From: Lamellibrachia columna
Lineage: Eukaryota > Annelida > Polychaeta > Sabellida > Siboglinidae
Length of the DNA: 64,000 nucleotides
NCBI GenBank assembly: GCA_963662155.1
Contig: OY759264.1
Coordinates: 10,300,931 to 10,364,930, forward strand
Direction: 5' to 3'
Of this stretch, positions 1 through 10,543 are shown piece by piece (the first letter of the stretch is position 1; the number at the start of each line of letters is the position of its first letter). Made by a program: the position numbers and the translations under genes. The notes beneath the pieces are model-generated. The model was not told the origin of the DNA. It made no database searches and saw only the letters and a list, made by a program, of their open reading frames with translations.

Positions 1-1420
1 CTTTAGCAGCACCTCGCCTTGACACGTGTCAACGCCGTCAATGACGTTGTAATCCTCACTTAGAAGTGCAATTTCTATGTCGCAATTATTCTGGTATCCT
101 AATTGTATCGACACATGCGTGTTGTTCTATTGAGGATACGTAATCGTTCTTTTTACAGCAATTTTCTCAACACGTTTACACACAAAAATAATAGTACGCA
201 TCAGTTGATGTGCGTTTAGAGTTCTGCAGTAAATGTACGTGTGACTTCAATGTGGACAGAATAGGACCGCTCCTTACATATGATTCACACGCACGAACGC
301 ATTAACGCATGAGGGGTGTAGGCGGGCAGGGAGGCAGACAGGGAGGGTGGCAGGCAGATATACAAGAAAAGTATGTTTGTTGTATCCAGTCATATGTACT
401 GTTCAAAGTGTTTTACACTTCACCCCCTAGCACACCTGTTCATTCCAACTCCATCTCGACTTCTCTGTGAAGCACTCAGCCATACTACAGTTACTGCACG
501 AAGACCATTCGTACATATATTCACCGCCCATATTACCAAGTATTCATTGATACAAATGAATGAGTTGTGGTAACGCTTGGTGAAACAAATTGCCAAAGCT
601 TCGAAACGGCAGCAAGAGGGTTCAAACTAGGGTTTTCATGACTGAGAGCCTGACGTTCTATCCGGAACGCTACCACGCCCCATTCGATGGGAGAGAAGGA
701 GACACGGGAGGGGTGGGGCAGAGAAGAAGCGAGATAGGGAAAGGAGGCATCGCGGGAGGGAGACAGAGCGTGTGTTTTTAATGCAGACAGGTACACGTGT
801 TTAGCAATATTTAATATGGCAATGGTTCACATCACACTGTAGCTTCCTCATGCGTGCATCTTACTGCTAACATTAGTACGAAGAGCAAAATAATAAACCG
901 CGCAAAAACAAATGTTCCAACATAGGCCTGTATAGCTCAATGAGCGTACCAGCTCAGATCACGTCATTTGGATATTATTAAACGTCGGCGGGGAGCGTGT
1001 CTGCGTATCACTGTTTGTTACACACGTGTATCCTGGTACGAAGTCAACACTTGTGTAGCACGCTGTGTCCGTGTTGGGGAGCGTTGAATGCTCTATCAAA
1101 GATGATTGATTGTTTGTTATACTGTTTACATCCTCTAACGTGTGTCCTGGAGCGAAACGTCGGAGTCGTGCATCAATGCTTCAAGTGAACTGGATGGAGG
1201 CAGAGTCTTTCAAGAGCAGTTGCTGTAGACGTCGGAGAATGGATGAAGATTGCATGACGTCGAACAAGACAGGTGCTGCCGAGCGCCGTCGCCATGTAGT
1301 TCGCTGTCGTCGATGAACTCTCGCATTAAACATACGACCACCTTGTCGCCGTTGTTTTCGAAGCGCCGGCGTCGTCGTGATAGACAGGGTTGGCGGCGTG
1401 TTGGAATTACAGAACCACTA
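1..1420. other. No gene recognised; scattered CpG-rich sequence
   Basis: Several short open frames exist (longest about 110 codons, ending at 1582), but they are rich in Arg/Ser/Pro, overlap in several frames and are not bounded by convincing splice sites. I see no recognisable protein domain, RNA gene or transposon end. The stretch around 1180-1400 is richer in CpG than its surroundings. Confidence 0.5.
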
Positions 1421-1424
1421 TGTC

Positions 1425-1522
1425 GCAGTCTCTACCTCTCCCTCTCCATTTCCCTCCCTCTCCCTCCCTTCCCCCTCCCTCAATCCCGCCTTTCCTCCCT
1501 CCCTCCCTCCCTCCCTCACTCC
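1425..1522. repeat. Polypyrimidine CCCT/CTCC simple repeat
   Basis: An almost pure C/T tract dominated by CCCT and CTCC tetramers. It could adopt triplex or i-motif structures. It explains the Leu/Ser/Pro-rich open frame that crosses it. Confidence 0.85.
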
Positions 1523-2270
1523 TTCCACATTGACGTGACATCAGGAGTCATTTGCATTTGCATGCGACCCACAAACATTTGATTTATCAAGTGCACAATC
1601 AAATGTACGATCAAATGCATTAATTGTTTGAATAATTATTATTGTTAGATTTACTTTCACATACCATTAAAAATTTCCCTGAAGTGAGCAGTACCTTCAG
1701 CAGATTATGAATTCGTTGTCTGACCTGTGAATCCACTTTCACACCGTGAAATGTTCAATGCCTGAGCTGTTGTTTATACAACATGAAAATACCAACTGGT
1801 CTGTAGGATTATGGCTTCAGAGATTACCTGTTCATTGAAACAAATTAAACATTGCAGTCAAATGACTGACTCCCTTGTGTTGTGTTGACACTGTTGGGGT
1901 GGTTTCGCGTGGCAGCACATTTGGGGGAGTGAACAGCAGCAGTAGTATCGTCGCCATATAGTTCACTTTCTTAATTTACTACACAACTATTGGTCATTTG
2001 TGTCTTTGTATTGAAGGAATAATGCGCAGCAAGTGCTCGGATATTTACGATGATGTCCGGCAAGGCCTGATATGAAGACAACTTTGCTCGCATTGACAAC
2101 GGCGAGTGAAAACCCAGACAACACAATACCACGCAAGTAATTACTGCGCATTGTTTGACTGTATGCGTTGACTGGCTGCATCGGCTGTATCTTGTTTTCT
2201 GCTGCCTACTGACTGCTTGCGACTGTTTAGCTATCTCTCCATGTACGACAACACTGCGTCCCGCAAGAGC
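1523..2270. other. Non-coding stretch, nothing recognised
   Basis: AT-rich sequence without convincing exons, RNA genes or transposon ends. Short antisense frames around 1971-2273 have no recognisable motif. Confidence 0.4.
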
Positions 2271-2276
2271 CATCTT

Positions 2277-2580
2277 CCCGACACGTTCGTCGTCTCCACG
2301 TCATGTAGACGGCCGACTTACAGAGCGTTCAGCCGACTGTTCAACTGCCTTCCCCGCGCGCGCGCGCGACAACCAGTGCGTTCGTCACGATACGTTAATC
2401 GTCTCCACGACATATTGACGGCTGGCGTACCGTATGTCCATCCGACCGTTCAACTGTCTTCCCCTTGTGCGACATCAAATCGTCCGCGTCAGCCGTCGTC
2501 ACGAAACGTCGCCGTCTCCGCCGTCGTCACGAAACGTCGCCGTCTCCACGATCTATTGATATCCGGCCTACTATCGTCCA
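2277..2580 (+). repeat. Degenerate ~110 bp tandem repeat, CpG-rich, with 30 bp internal duplication
   Basis: Three related blocks begin near 2279, 2388 and 2530. Each starts with CGAYACGTTMRTCGTCTCC-like sequence, continues through a CGACNGTTCAACTG-like segment about 60 bp later, and ends in CCTTCCCC-like sequence. Inside the last block, a 30 bp piece containing CGTCGTCACGAAACGTCGCC is duplicated. A GC dinucleotide run lies at 2357-2367. A 180-codon open frame runs across the block, but the repetition, not selection, may be what keeps it open. Confidence 0.5.
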
Positions 2581-3015
2581 ACTGCAACAAGCTCGACATC
2601 ACTGCGGTCGAACGTATTCAGCTGGCGGTGAGATCATGCGACCGACGGCCACATCAGTTATCGTTCTACTCAACCCAGCAGAATGACGCGAAGGATATTG
2701 TTGACTTTGTGCTTCATAAGGCACGCTTCTATGACTTTTTTTGGAACATTGTATTATAAGTGTGAAATAGCCTTTCTGCTTGTGACGAATTTATTAACAC
2801 TGATGTCTTATTAATTGTAAACATATTCATGTGTATTACCTTTGTGTTGTTTTTCATTTGTAGACATTGTCAAGGGATATATTTATTTTGATAAATGTGC
2901 TGCAGTCAAGAAGAGTACGTCATTTATATATGAGTACAACCATCTGGTAAAATGGATATCGCTCTAACGGAGACACATATAATTGGTTGATTCTGTAATT
3001 TTCCTCTGCAGAATA
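2581..3015. other. Non-coding stretch, nothing recognised
   Basis: The GC-rich repeat gives way to AT-rich sequence up to the GT microsatellite. No exon or transposon end is visible. Confidence 0.4.
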
Positions 3016-3018
3016 CCA

Positions 3019-3020
<2 letters not shown>

Positions 3021-3064
<44 letters not shown>

Positions 3065-3111
3065 GTGCGTGTGTGTGTTTGTGTGTGTTTGTGTGTGTTT
3101 GTGTGTTTGTG

Positions 3112-3147
<36 letters not shown>

Positions 3148-3162
3148 TTTGTGGGTGGGTGG

Positions 3163-3239
<77 letters not shown>

Positions 3240-3356
3240 GGTGGGTGGGTGGGTGGGTGGGTGGGTGGGTGGGTGGGTGGGTGGGTGGGTGGGTGCATGG
3301 GTGCGTGGGTGCGTGGGTGGGTTTGTGTGCGTGTGCGTGTGCGTGTGCGTGTGTGT
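3021..3356. repeat. Composite microsatellite (GT)n, (GTGC)n, (GGGT)n
   Basis: The tract passes from (GT)n to GTGCGTGC, back to a long (GT)n, then to about 18 GGGT units at 3229-3300, and ends as GTGCGTGTGC. The GGGT part has many G-runs and is a strong G-quadruplex candidate. All long open frames here (Val-Cys and His-Thr-Pro repeats) are artefacts of the repeat. Confidence 0.97.
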
Positions 3357-3446
3357 CATTGAATCAGTTCTGTGTAACTTGTGTGTTTCTGCGAAACAGG
3401 ATGAAGGACTCTGCATCTCTCATGTTTGACGGAGGTGATAGGTCAG

Positions 3447-3573
3447 GTGGTCCACAATGCCAAGGTGCTCAACACTGGCCAGGAGAATTGTAACATGATG
3501 ATGGTCGCCGCCTTCCACTCCACCATCCAGTTGTGGAACGTCATGATCAGCAATGATAGCGGCCTAGTCACAC
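3447..3573 (+). CDS. Candidate internal exon of an unidentified host gene
   Basis: One frame reads continuously as [16 protein letters not shown] followed by [24 protein letters not shown] sequence, with GC-rich third positions unlike the surrounding DNA, and ends at a strong donor (CAC|GTGAGT) at 3573. The left edge is uncertain. AG dinucleotides at 3440 and 3446 could be acceptors, and a stop codon at 3402 in this frame forbids the more obvious acceptor at 3399. The spacing of N, M and hydrophobic residues weakly recalls the helical core of a RasGEF (CDC25-type) domain, but this is not enough to name it. It does not join in frame to the exon-like segment at 15.5 kb, so further exons or a different gene must be involved. 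It could also be a remnant of a pseudogene. Confidence 0.4.
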
Positions 3574-4005
3574 GTGAGTTAGGTCAGTCACTGAAATAGG
3601 TATGTCAGGAGAAAAGGGTTCTGATGACAATATTGTCATTGTCATGGGCACCAGGTGTCTAAATGGTGCAACATAGTCACACAACACCATATTTGTGAAA
3701 ATGTTAATCACATCCTTGAATTTGTTAAACATACCTATTTACCAAACTAATGGTGCTCTACTTTCTTGTTCACCGCTGTACATGGGTGAGGGTCAGGTGA
3801 AGTATTGTCGAGCCACTCTTTCTGTTGTTCATCCTTCTTTTGTCCAACCTCTTTGTTCTTTTTATTCAACGAACCCAGTAGTTCTCAGAAACTTGCAGCT
3901 GCTGTTGTTGTTGTTGTTGTTGTTGTTGTTCTGTCAACGCCACTGTCTCCAGACCTCACAGGCATGTCGGTGTAGCACGCGCATGAAAGACTTTCCCTTT
4001 TAACT
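3574..4005. other. Non-coding stretch, presumed intron
   Basis: Follows the candidate donor at 3573. It contains a short GTT trinucleotide run at 3904-3930 (poly-Leu in one frame) and no recognisable exon. Confidence 0.4.
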
Positions 4006-4009
4006 TATT

Positions 4010-4420
4010 GAAAATGTTTCTCTCCAACATGACTCCCTCTACGTTTCTCCAAGCATTCTTCCCCAAATCTTGCTCTACTTATATGTCAGATTCTTCCATC
4101 CAGGGTCATCTCTAGCAGCTTTATGATGTGTCTTTGAAATGTGATGCTTCTGTATTTCTCAGGGTCTTGCACATCTCCCTTCTTTTTGGGACAATTAGCC
4201 CTGTTCGCTACTCCCCTGGTACTTTACCTTTCCTCATACATGTATTCAGCAGCCTCTTTGTCCAGCTGATTCCACTATCCCCCGCTGTCATTACCATCTC
4301 CACATGCGTCTCATCGATACCAGGTGCTCTTCCCTTCTTCATCCCTTTCATCCCGGTTTGCATCTCTGTATCCGTAATATCAAATAAGGTGCGTATGGGG
4401 TGGCATTTTTCATCAAATAA
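4010..4420 (-). pseudogene. Decayed LINE reverse-transcriptase fragment (not CR1)
   Basis: On the minus strand, translation gives KKGRAPGIDETHVEMV, then SWTKRLLNTCMRKGKVPGEW-like sequence, then with frame breaks and stops GLIVP, GDVQDP.KYR.ITF-like and KLLE-TLDGRI-like motifs. This order matches the N-terminal fingers of non-LTR reverse transcriptases (K-APG-D, then VP--W, GLI-P, KYR-IT). The family is distinct from the CR1 copies in this window. The piece is short, riddled with stops and clearly dead. Confidence 0.7.
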
Positions 4421-4439
4421 ATACACGTATAGGGATGCT

Positions 4440-5042
4440 TATTCGGCACTCAAGAGTATTGCTTTGTACAGGGGGTACAATTAGCTGTTTCTCCTTATAT
4501 GTGATAGTTCCCCTAATCAACCCTATAATTTGATTCCCTTTCGAAGCAGCAATCCAAAATTGCTCTGAAACTTTCATGTCAGCCCTAAATGTTACTCCCA
4601 AGTCCTTTTCTAGTGTGGTTCTACCTAGTACAGCATCCTCCATTTTATATTCTTCGTCCATGTTTCCGTGTAATTTTTTTGGCAATTTTTCTGACCATAT
4701 TTAACTAATTTATCTATATCATCCTGTAAACTTTGTTTATCCGTAACATTAGTAACCTTTCTGAATACTTTTGTGTAATCTGCAAATTTCGGTACTTTGC
4801 TAGATATGTCATCTTCCAAATCATTTATATATATTAAAAACAGTATAGGGCCTAATACTGATCCCTGTGGTACCAACATATTTCCAGTTTGAAATCTAAC
4901 CATCTACTATTACTCTCTGTGTAAGCCACTTTTCTATCCAGTTGATTACATAATTACCTATACCATGGGCGTTTAGTTTAAGTAACAATCTTTTGATGTG
5001 GCACTTTATCGAAAGCTTTCTGAAAATCTAAGCAGACTCTTT
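4440..5042 (-). pseudogene. CR1 LINE fragment, antisense, diverged
   Basis: Reading the minus strand from 5040 downward gives the CR1 RT order: DFQKAFDKVPHQ, a WIEKWLT-like segment, VPQGSVLGPILFLIYINDLE, KFAD-TKVFRKV, KDLGVTF-ADMKVSEQFWI and GLIRGTITYKEKQLI, with several frameshifts and stops. It is a different, older subfamily than the copy that follows: its FADD box reads FADY-like. The fragment abuts the 5' end of the CR1 copy at 5045, so that copy landed at its edge. Confidence 0.85.
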
Positions 5043-5162
5043 TTTCTCATGCGAGGTTAATAGAAGACACAGTTAGCAAGTATATTAGACTAAAGTGTTC
5101 TTTTGATCACAAAAACAGCCTTATTCAAGGCTAACGTTGCAAACTAATTAAAACTAAATTGT

Positions 5163-6380
5163 ATGATGGCACCGTGCAAACGGCAGTTAAAGGCCACAAG
5201 GCACTTAATTTGTGGCAGTTGCAGTAACTGGGTGGACTTCGTCAAGTCTGGGTGCGAGAAGTCCTGGGCTGAGGTTCAGGCAGATAGTTTTAGTTTTGAG
5301 TGTAGGGGATGTACGAAGATGAAGGAACTAGAGGTGGAGTTGGAAGAGCTGAGGCTGCTCGTTGTGGCAATGGTGGGAAGGGAACAGGGGGGTTGTGCCA
5401 GTAGTTCCGGTGGGGGAACAGTAGATGATAAAGTGGGGAAAGACACAAGAGATGCTAGGGAGAGCTCACCGCAGCCTGGGAGGAAGCTGAGAGGAGGGAA
5501 GGTGACAGGTCGTAGGGAGACAGGATGTAAGGAGACGGGAAGGAAAGGAATGGGAGGGAAGACAACCGGAGCGAAGGAGAGGGGAGTAGGGGAGACAGGA
5601 GGGAAGGAGAAGGGAGTGGGGGAGGCAGGAGGGAAGGAGAAGGGAGTGGGGGAGATGGGAGGGAAAACAACCGGAGTGAAGGAGAGGGAAGTGGGAGAGA
5701 CAAGAGCAAAGGAGTGGGAAGTGGGGGAGACAGGAGCGAAGGAGACAGGAGGGAAGGGGTCAGGACAGAATGTGATGGAGGGGATCGAACGGAAGAGTTA
5801 TTCTGCAGCAGTGATAGAGGGGGTGAGGAAGAGAGCGAGGGTGTTTGTGGGGGATTCGATAGTTAGGAAGACCGACAGAGTCTTAAACAAGGGAGATGAT
5901 GTTGTGGTCTGCTTGCCTGGAGCCAAAATAGAGGCGATAACTGAGAGGGTAAAAAACATTGTAGGCTCGGGTAAGGGTGGATCTGTTTTAGTACACATAG
6001 GGACAAATAACGTAGAGAGGGAGGGTACAACTGCCATAGTTAGGAAATATAGGCAGTTGGTCAGAACACTAAAACAGACACGGGTTGAGCAGGTAATACT
6101 GTCAGGGATTTTACCTGTAATGGGCAGGAGGGGTCACAAATATCGAAATTGTCAGGGGATGGCAATTAACATGTTAGTCCAGAAGTTATGTAGGGAAGAG
6201 GAAGTTGGATTTGTGGATTTATGGGGAAGTTTTGTTGGGAGGGCTGATATGTACATGAAGGATGGGCTTCATTTAAGTGGAAAGAGGGCGGCAGTATTCG
6301 CGGACAAACTTTCAGCAGCAGTAGATAGTGACTTGGGTACAATGACAAATATTTTTGGAAGTAAACATTCTTTAAACTAG
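5163..6380 (+). CDS. CR1 ORF1 protein: zinc-finger-like N-terminus, repeat linker and SGNH esterase domain
   Basis: 405 residues, uninterrupted. Residues 14-50 hold C17-x2-C20, W23, C31, W35 and C47-x2-C50, a PHD-like zinc-finger pattern typical of CR1 ORF1, followed by an acidic/Leu segment (about 51-70) that could form a coiled coil. Residues about 100-205 are a low-complexity Gly/Glu/Lys/Thr linker built from imperfect 30 bp repeats (GGKEKGVGE units). Residues 225-390 are an SGNH/GDSL hydrolase: GDS block with nucleophile S232, GTNN at 280-283 and D367/H370 in DGLH. In CR1 elements such ORF1 proteins bind the element RNA; the esterase role is not settled. The start is the first ATG of two in tandem, and the stop lies 2 bp before the ORF2 frame opens. 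Confidence 0.93.
   Translation: MMAPCKRQLKATRHLICGSCSNWVDFVKSGCEKSWAEVQADSFSFECRGCTKMKELEVELEELRLLVVAMVGREQGGCASSSGGGTVDDKVGKDTRDARESSPQPGRKLRGGKVTGRRETGCKETGRKGMGGKTTGAKERGVGETGGKEKGVGEAGGKEKGVGEMGGKTTGVKEREVGETRAKEWEVGETGAKETGGKGSGQNVMEGIERKSYSAAVIEGVRKRARVFVGDSIVRKTDRVLNKGDDVVVCLPGAKIEAITERVKNIVGSGKGGSVLVHIGTNNVEREGTTAIVRKYRQLVRTLKQTRVEQVILSGILPVMGRRGHKYRNCQGMAINMLVQKLCREEEVGFVDLWGSFVGRADMYMKDGLHLSGKRAAVFADKLSAAVDSDLGTMTNIFGSKHSLN
5560..5760 (+). repeat. 30 bp purine-rich minisatellite within CR1 ORF1
   Basis: Purine-only units such as GGAGGGAAGGAGAAGGGAGT repeat about every 30 bp and encode the GGKEKGVGE linker. Because the unit is a multiple of 3, gain or loss of units keeps ORF1 open. 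The open frame on the opposite strand (Leu/Ser/Pro-rich, 5455-5709) is a shadow of this repeat. Confidence 0.8.
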
Positions 6381-6382
6381 AA

Positions 6383-9213
6383 GTGCAGGGGGGTTACCTA
6401 GAGGTGTCTCAAGCAGAACAAGAGGCCACTAGCACAGATAAACCAATATCAAATCATCCGAAAAACATCTCTGAAAAAGGTTATAGATGCGTATGTTTAA
6501 ATGCAAGGAGCATAGTAAATAAGAAAAAGGAATTAAACATTATGGTAGAAGATATTGACCCTCACATAATTGGTATAACTGAATCATGGGCCAACGTAGA
6601 TATAACAGATGCTGAATTAGGACTGACAGGATATGTAATGTTTAGGAAAGATCGAATAGCAAGAAGGGGCGGGGGGAGTTATTTTATATGTTAAAGAATC
6701 TATTCAGGCTTATGAAATAAAACTAGAAAGGGAAGCAGATTGCGATGAAGCTGTTTGGTGCAAAATTGTTTCAGGAAATTCAAAATTAACTATTGGATTA
6801 GTTTACCGAAGTCCAAACATAAACGAAGAGGACAACACAAAAATAAAAAACGCTATAAAGGAAGTTAGTAAAGGGGAATGTATCATAATGGGAGATTTTA
6901 ACCATGGACACATACAATGGAATTCTCTAGAGAGCACAGGGATTGAGGACCAACAATTTCTATTTTTAATCCAGGATAGCTTTCTTACTCAGAACCAACC
7001 AGGGGAGAAAATGTATTGGATATAGTTTTGTCATCACAAAAAGAATTAGTGGACAACGTAAAAATATTTGAACCATTGGGTAATAGTGACCATAATCAAA
7101 TACATTTTGACATCAATGTAAAATCAGAAAGTAAAAATAAGAAAACGTACAAGAGAAACTTCCACAAAGGTAAATACAAAGATATGAGAAAATACTTAGC
7201 AAAGCTAGATTGGAATAACATGCTGATGAATAAGACCGCAATTGAATGTTGGAATATTCTAAAATATGAAATTGAGAGTATCATCGATAAATTTGTTCCC
7301 TTCCAAAAACAAGGAAAACGGTGTAGAAAGAAACACTTGTCAAAAGAGGCTATTAGAAAAATAATGCTAAAACAAACTATGTGGAGGGTTTATAGGCGTA
7401 CCAGAAAGGACGAAGACTATGCAAAATACCAAGAGGCACTTAATGCAGCTACAACTGAAATCAGACAATCTAAAAGAAGCTATGAGCAAAAACTAGCATG
7501 TAACATAAAAAATGACAGCAAGAGTTTTTATGCATATGTCAGGAGTAAACAAAACGTACAAGACAAGGTTGGACCTCTAGAAGACAGTGCTGGAAATATA
7601 ATATCACAGGGGTTTTTAATGGTGGAAGACCTAAATGGTTACTTCAGTTCAGTGTTTACCAAAGAAGATATTAGTTCATTACCAGTTGCTGATGCTAAAT
7701 TTCAGGGGGCTAAATCTGACTATTTAGGTCCGTTAGTTGTAACTCCAGAATTGGTAGCTAAGAAAATAAAGGCAATGAAGGATAACAAATCACCGGGAGT
7801 GGATGGGATTCCTCCAAAATTACTAATGGAAACAGTAGAACAAATCAGTATACCACTTGCAAGAGTATTCAACTTGTCATTAAAAGAGGGAGTTGTTCCA
7901 TTTGAATGGAAAGAAGCAAACATCATACCATTATTTAAAAAGGGTTCGAGAAATAAGTCAGAGAATTACAGACCAGTGAGTTTAACGTCAGTGATTTGTA
8001 AATTATTAGAAAGGTTAATTAAAGACCATACGGTGGAATTCCTCGTTAAGCATAAATTATTAAATTCATCTCAACATGGATTCCTTAAAGCGAGGTCACG
8101 CTTAACAAATATGTTATGTTTTTTGGAAGAAATCACTAAGTGGATAGACGTGGGATCGCCAGTAGATATTATCTACTTAGATTTTCAGAAAGCTTTTGAC
8201 AAAGTGCCACATCAAAGATTACTACTTAAGTTAAAAGCCCATGGTATCGGGGATAGCATAACTGACTGGATAGAACAATGGCTGACTGACAGAAGACAAC
8301 GAGTTGTAGTAGATGGAGAAGTTTCAAATTGGAAATCGGTTTTGAGTGGGGTACCTCAAGGATCAGTATTAGGACCTATATTATTCTTAATTTATATCAA
8401 TGACTTGGACGACAGTATAACAAGTAACGTACTGAAATTTGCGGATGACACAAAACTGTTTAGAAAGGTTAATACTGATGGTGATAAACAACATTTACAA
8501 ATCGATCTAGACAGATTAGTGAAATGGTCTGAGAAATGGCAGATGTTGTTCAATTTTGGGAAATGTAAATGCCTACATACAGGACATGGGAACTTGAATG
8601 TAAACTATAAAATGGGAGATACTGTTCTGGGTACTACTGTAAAAGAAAAGGACTTAGGAGTTACAATAAGTGCTGATATGAAAGTTTCAGAGCAGTGTGG
8701 TATTGCAGCTTCAAAGGGTAATCAAATTCTTGGATTGATTAGAAGAAACATAACATACAAGGGAAAAAAGTTAATTATACCTCTTTATAAAGCAATAGTT
8801 AGGCCTCATTTAGAATACTGTATACAAGCATGGAGACCATATCGTAAGAAGGATATAGATACGCTTGAACGCATACAAAGGAGAGCAACTAAAATGATTC
8901 CAGAACTGAGAGACCTTAGTTATGAAGAACGCCTGAAAGAATGTGGTTTAACAACTCTAGAGACAAGGAGGTTAAGAGGAGATCAGATTGAAGTTTCTAA
9001 GATATTGAATGGGTATGAAAATATTGATAGAAATAAGTTTTTTTTACTCAAGAAGGGTAGCAGAACTAGAGGACATGAGGTAAAATTAGTAAAGGATCAG
9101 TGTATATAGGATATCAGGAGGTACTCGTTCTCACAGAGGACAATAACTGCTAGCAGCGTGAATATGTTTAAAAACAAGGTTGACACATATCTCAGGAGGG
9201 CAGGCTATAAGTA
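6383..9213 (+). pseudogene. CR1 ORF2: APE-type endonuclease plus reverse transcriptase, broken
   Basis: The APE endonuclease runs from about 6490 to 7130: LNARSIVNKKKELN, IIGITESWA, VYRSPN, IIMGDFNH and GNSDHNQIHFD. The RT runs from about 7760 to 8720: K-KSPGVDGIPPK, ENYRPVSLTS, SSQHGFLKARS, LDFQKAFDKVPH, GVPQGSVLGPILFLIYIND and the catalytic FADD box at 8438-8449. A C-terminal region with GLIRRNITYKGKKL and LERIQRRATKMIPEL follows. Breaks seen: a 1 nt shift in the G-run near 6670; a 10 nt deletion near 6990 relative to the 10.4 kb copy; a nonsense codon at 9107-9109 where the 61 kb copy has Leu; and loss of about 32 nt near 9150. The 697-codon stretch 7016-9109 remains open. The native protein nicks target DNA and reverse-transcribes element RNA; this copy cannot. 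Confidence 0.93.
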
Positions 9214-9309
9214 GATGAACATTGTTGGACTCTCGATAAGCCAATGGCTTCCTTGTCCACTTGCCATCTGGGCCTTTGGCTTGGATGGCAAATCTTGTTA
9301 AATCTTGTT

Positions 9310-10543
9310 AAACATCCACTGGTGACCCGTCATCTACCCACTTTGTAATTTCTTCCAAAAACATGAGATTTGTTAGACGTGACCTTGCTTTCAGGAACCT
9401 GTGTTGAGATGTATTTATTAATTTATGTTTTACAAGGAATTCCACCATATGATCTCTAATTAATGTTTCGAGTAATTTACATACAACTGATGTTAAACTC
9501 ACTGGTCTGTAATTTTCTGGCTTGTTCCTCGATCCCTTTTTAAATATAGCGGCGTAATGTTTGCTTCTTTCCATTCTGAAGGAACTATTCCTTCTTCTAG
9601 TGACAAGTTAAACAATTTTGCTCAACAATTTCGTTCAGCAGTTTTGGTGGTATCCCATCAACTCCCGGTGATTTATTATCTTTCATCTTCTTAATTTTCT
9701 TTGCTATAATTTCAGGATTTACAAATAACTGCCCTAAATATTCTGATTTACTGCCCTCAAATTTAGTAAATGGAACTGGAAGTGAGCTGATATCTTCTGT
9801 GGTAAAGACTGTGCTGAAATACTCATTCAGGACCTCTGCCATTTGTAACCCGTCTGAAATTATGCTTCCACTGTTGTTTTCCAGTGGTCCGACCTTATCT
9901 CGAACTTTCTGTTTACTCCTTACATAAGCATAGAAAAACTCTTGCTGTCATGTTTTATATTACCTGCCAATTTTTTGTCAAAGGTTCTTTTAGATTTTCT
10001 AATTTCAGTTGTAGCTAGGTTAAGTGCCTGTTTGTAATTTGCAGTCTTCATCCTTTCTGGTGCGCCTATAAACCCTCCACATAGTTCGCTTAAACACTAT
10101 TTTTTAATAGCTTCTTTTGAATTCTTTATATACCGTTTTCCTTCTTTTTTTTAAGGGAACAAATTTATCGATGGTACTCTCAATTTCGTATTTTAGAATA
10201 TTCCAACATTCAATTGCGGTCTTATTCATCAGCATGTTATTCCAATCTAGCTTTGCTAAGTATTTTCTCATATCTTTATAGTTACCTTTGTGGAAGTTTC
10301 TCCGATACGATTTATTTTTATTTTTACTTTCTGATTTTACATTGATGTCAAAATGTATTTGATTGTGGTCACTGTTACCAAATTGTTCATGTATTTTTAT
10401 ATTATCCACTAATTCTTTTTGTGATGACAAAACTACATCTAATACATTACCTCCCCTGGTTGGTTCTAGCAGGTGCTGAGTAAGGAAGCTATCCTGAATT
10501 AAAAATAGAAATCGTTGGTCCTCACCCCCTGTACTCTCTAGAG
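9310..10543 (-). pseudogene. CR1 copy 2, inverted 5' segment (endonuclease end to RT)
   Basis: On the minus strand, from 10543 downward, the element reads ESTGGEDQRFLFLIQDSFL, NVLDVVLSSQKELVDN, GNSDHNQIHFDIN and KLDWNNMLMNKTAIECWNI. It then passes, with frameshifts, to NKSPGVDGIPPKLL, ENYRPVSLTSVVCKLLE, HRFLKARSRLTN and ends at KWVDDGSPVDV. This corresponds to positions about 6920-8170 of copy 1. It abuts the AATCTTGTTA tail of copy 1 on its left and a sense-oriented 3' piece on its right. Stops and frameshifts show it is dead. Confidence 0.9.

Larger units (their letters stand above)
5045..9310 (+). mobile_element. Nearly full-length CR1-type non-LTR retrotransposon (copy 1)
   Basis: A two-ORF LINE of about 4.27 kb: a short 5' region (about 5045-5162, exact start uncertain), ORF1 (5163-6380), ORF2 (6383 to about 9213) with endonuclease and reverse transcriptase, and a short 3' UTR. 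It ends in a repeated AATCTTGTTA tail rather than poly(A), as expected for the CR1 group. ORF1 is intact; ORF2 is broken by indels and a nonsense change, so this copy is not autonomous. At least five other copies or fragments of the same family occur in the window (9310-10790 plus 13626-13710, 18780-19130, 56280-57570, 59677-61152, 62658-62952). The copy at 59.7 kb is nearly identical, implying recent family activity. Confidence 0.92.

Noticed and set aside
1250..1582. 110-codon frame with Arg and Leu/Ser/Pro runs
   Set aside because: Crosses the polypyrimidine repeat; no homologous motif or splice sites.
2217..2759. 180-codon frame as a gene
   Set aside because: Composition follows the degenerate repeat; no domain and no convincing start or splice sites. 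Kept only as an observation.
3400..3446. Extending the 3.4 kb candidate exon to the acceptor at 3399
   Set aside because: A TGA at 3402-3404 interrupts the coding frame, so a later acceptor is needed.
2924..3493. Long open frames of Val-Cys or His-Thr-Pro repeats on both strands
   Set aside because: They are translations of the GT/GGGT microsatellite; all frames and both strands are open simply because the repeat lacks stop codons.
4208..4426. 72-codon minus-strand frame as an independent small gene
   Set aside because: The K-APG-D and following motifs identify it as a decayed LINE reverse transcriptase fragment.
5455..5709. Minus-strand Leu/Ser/Pro-rich 84-codon frame
   Set aside because: Antisense shadow of the purine-rich repeat within CR1 ORF1.
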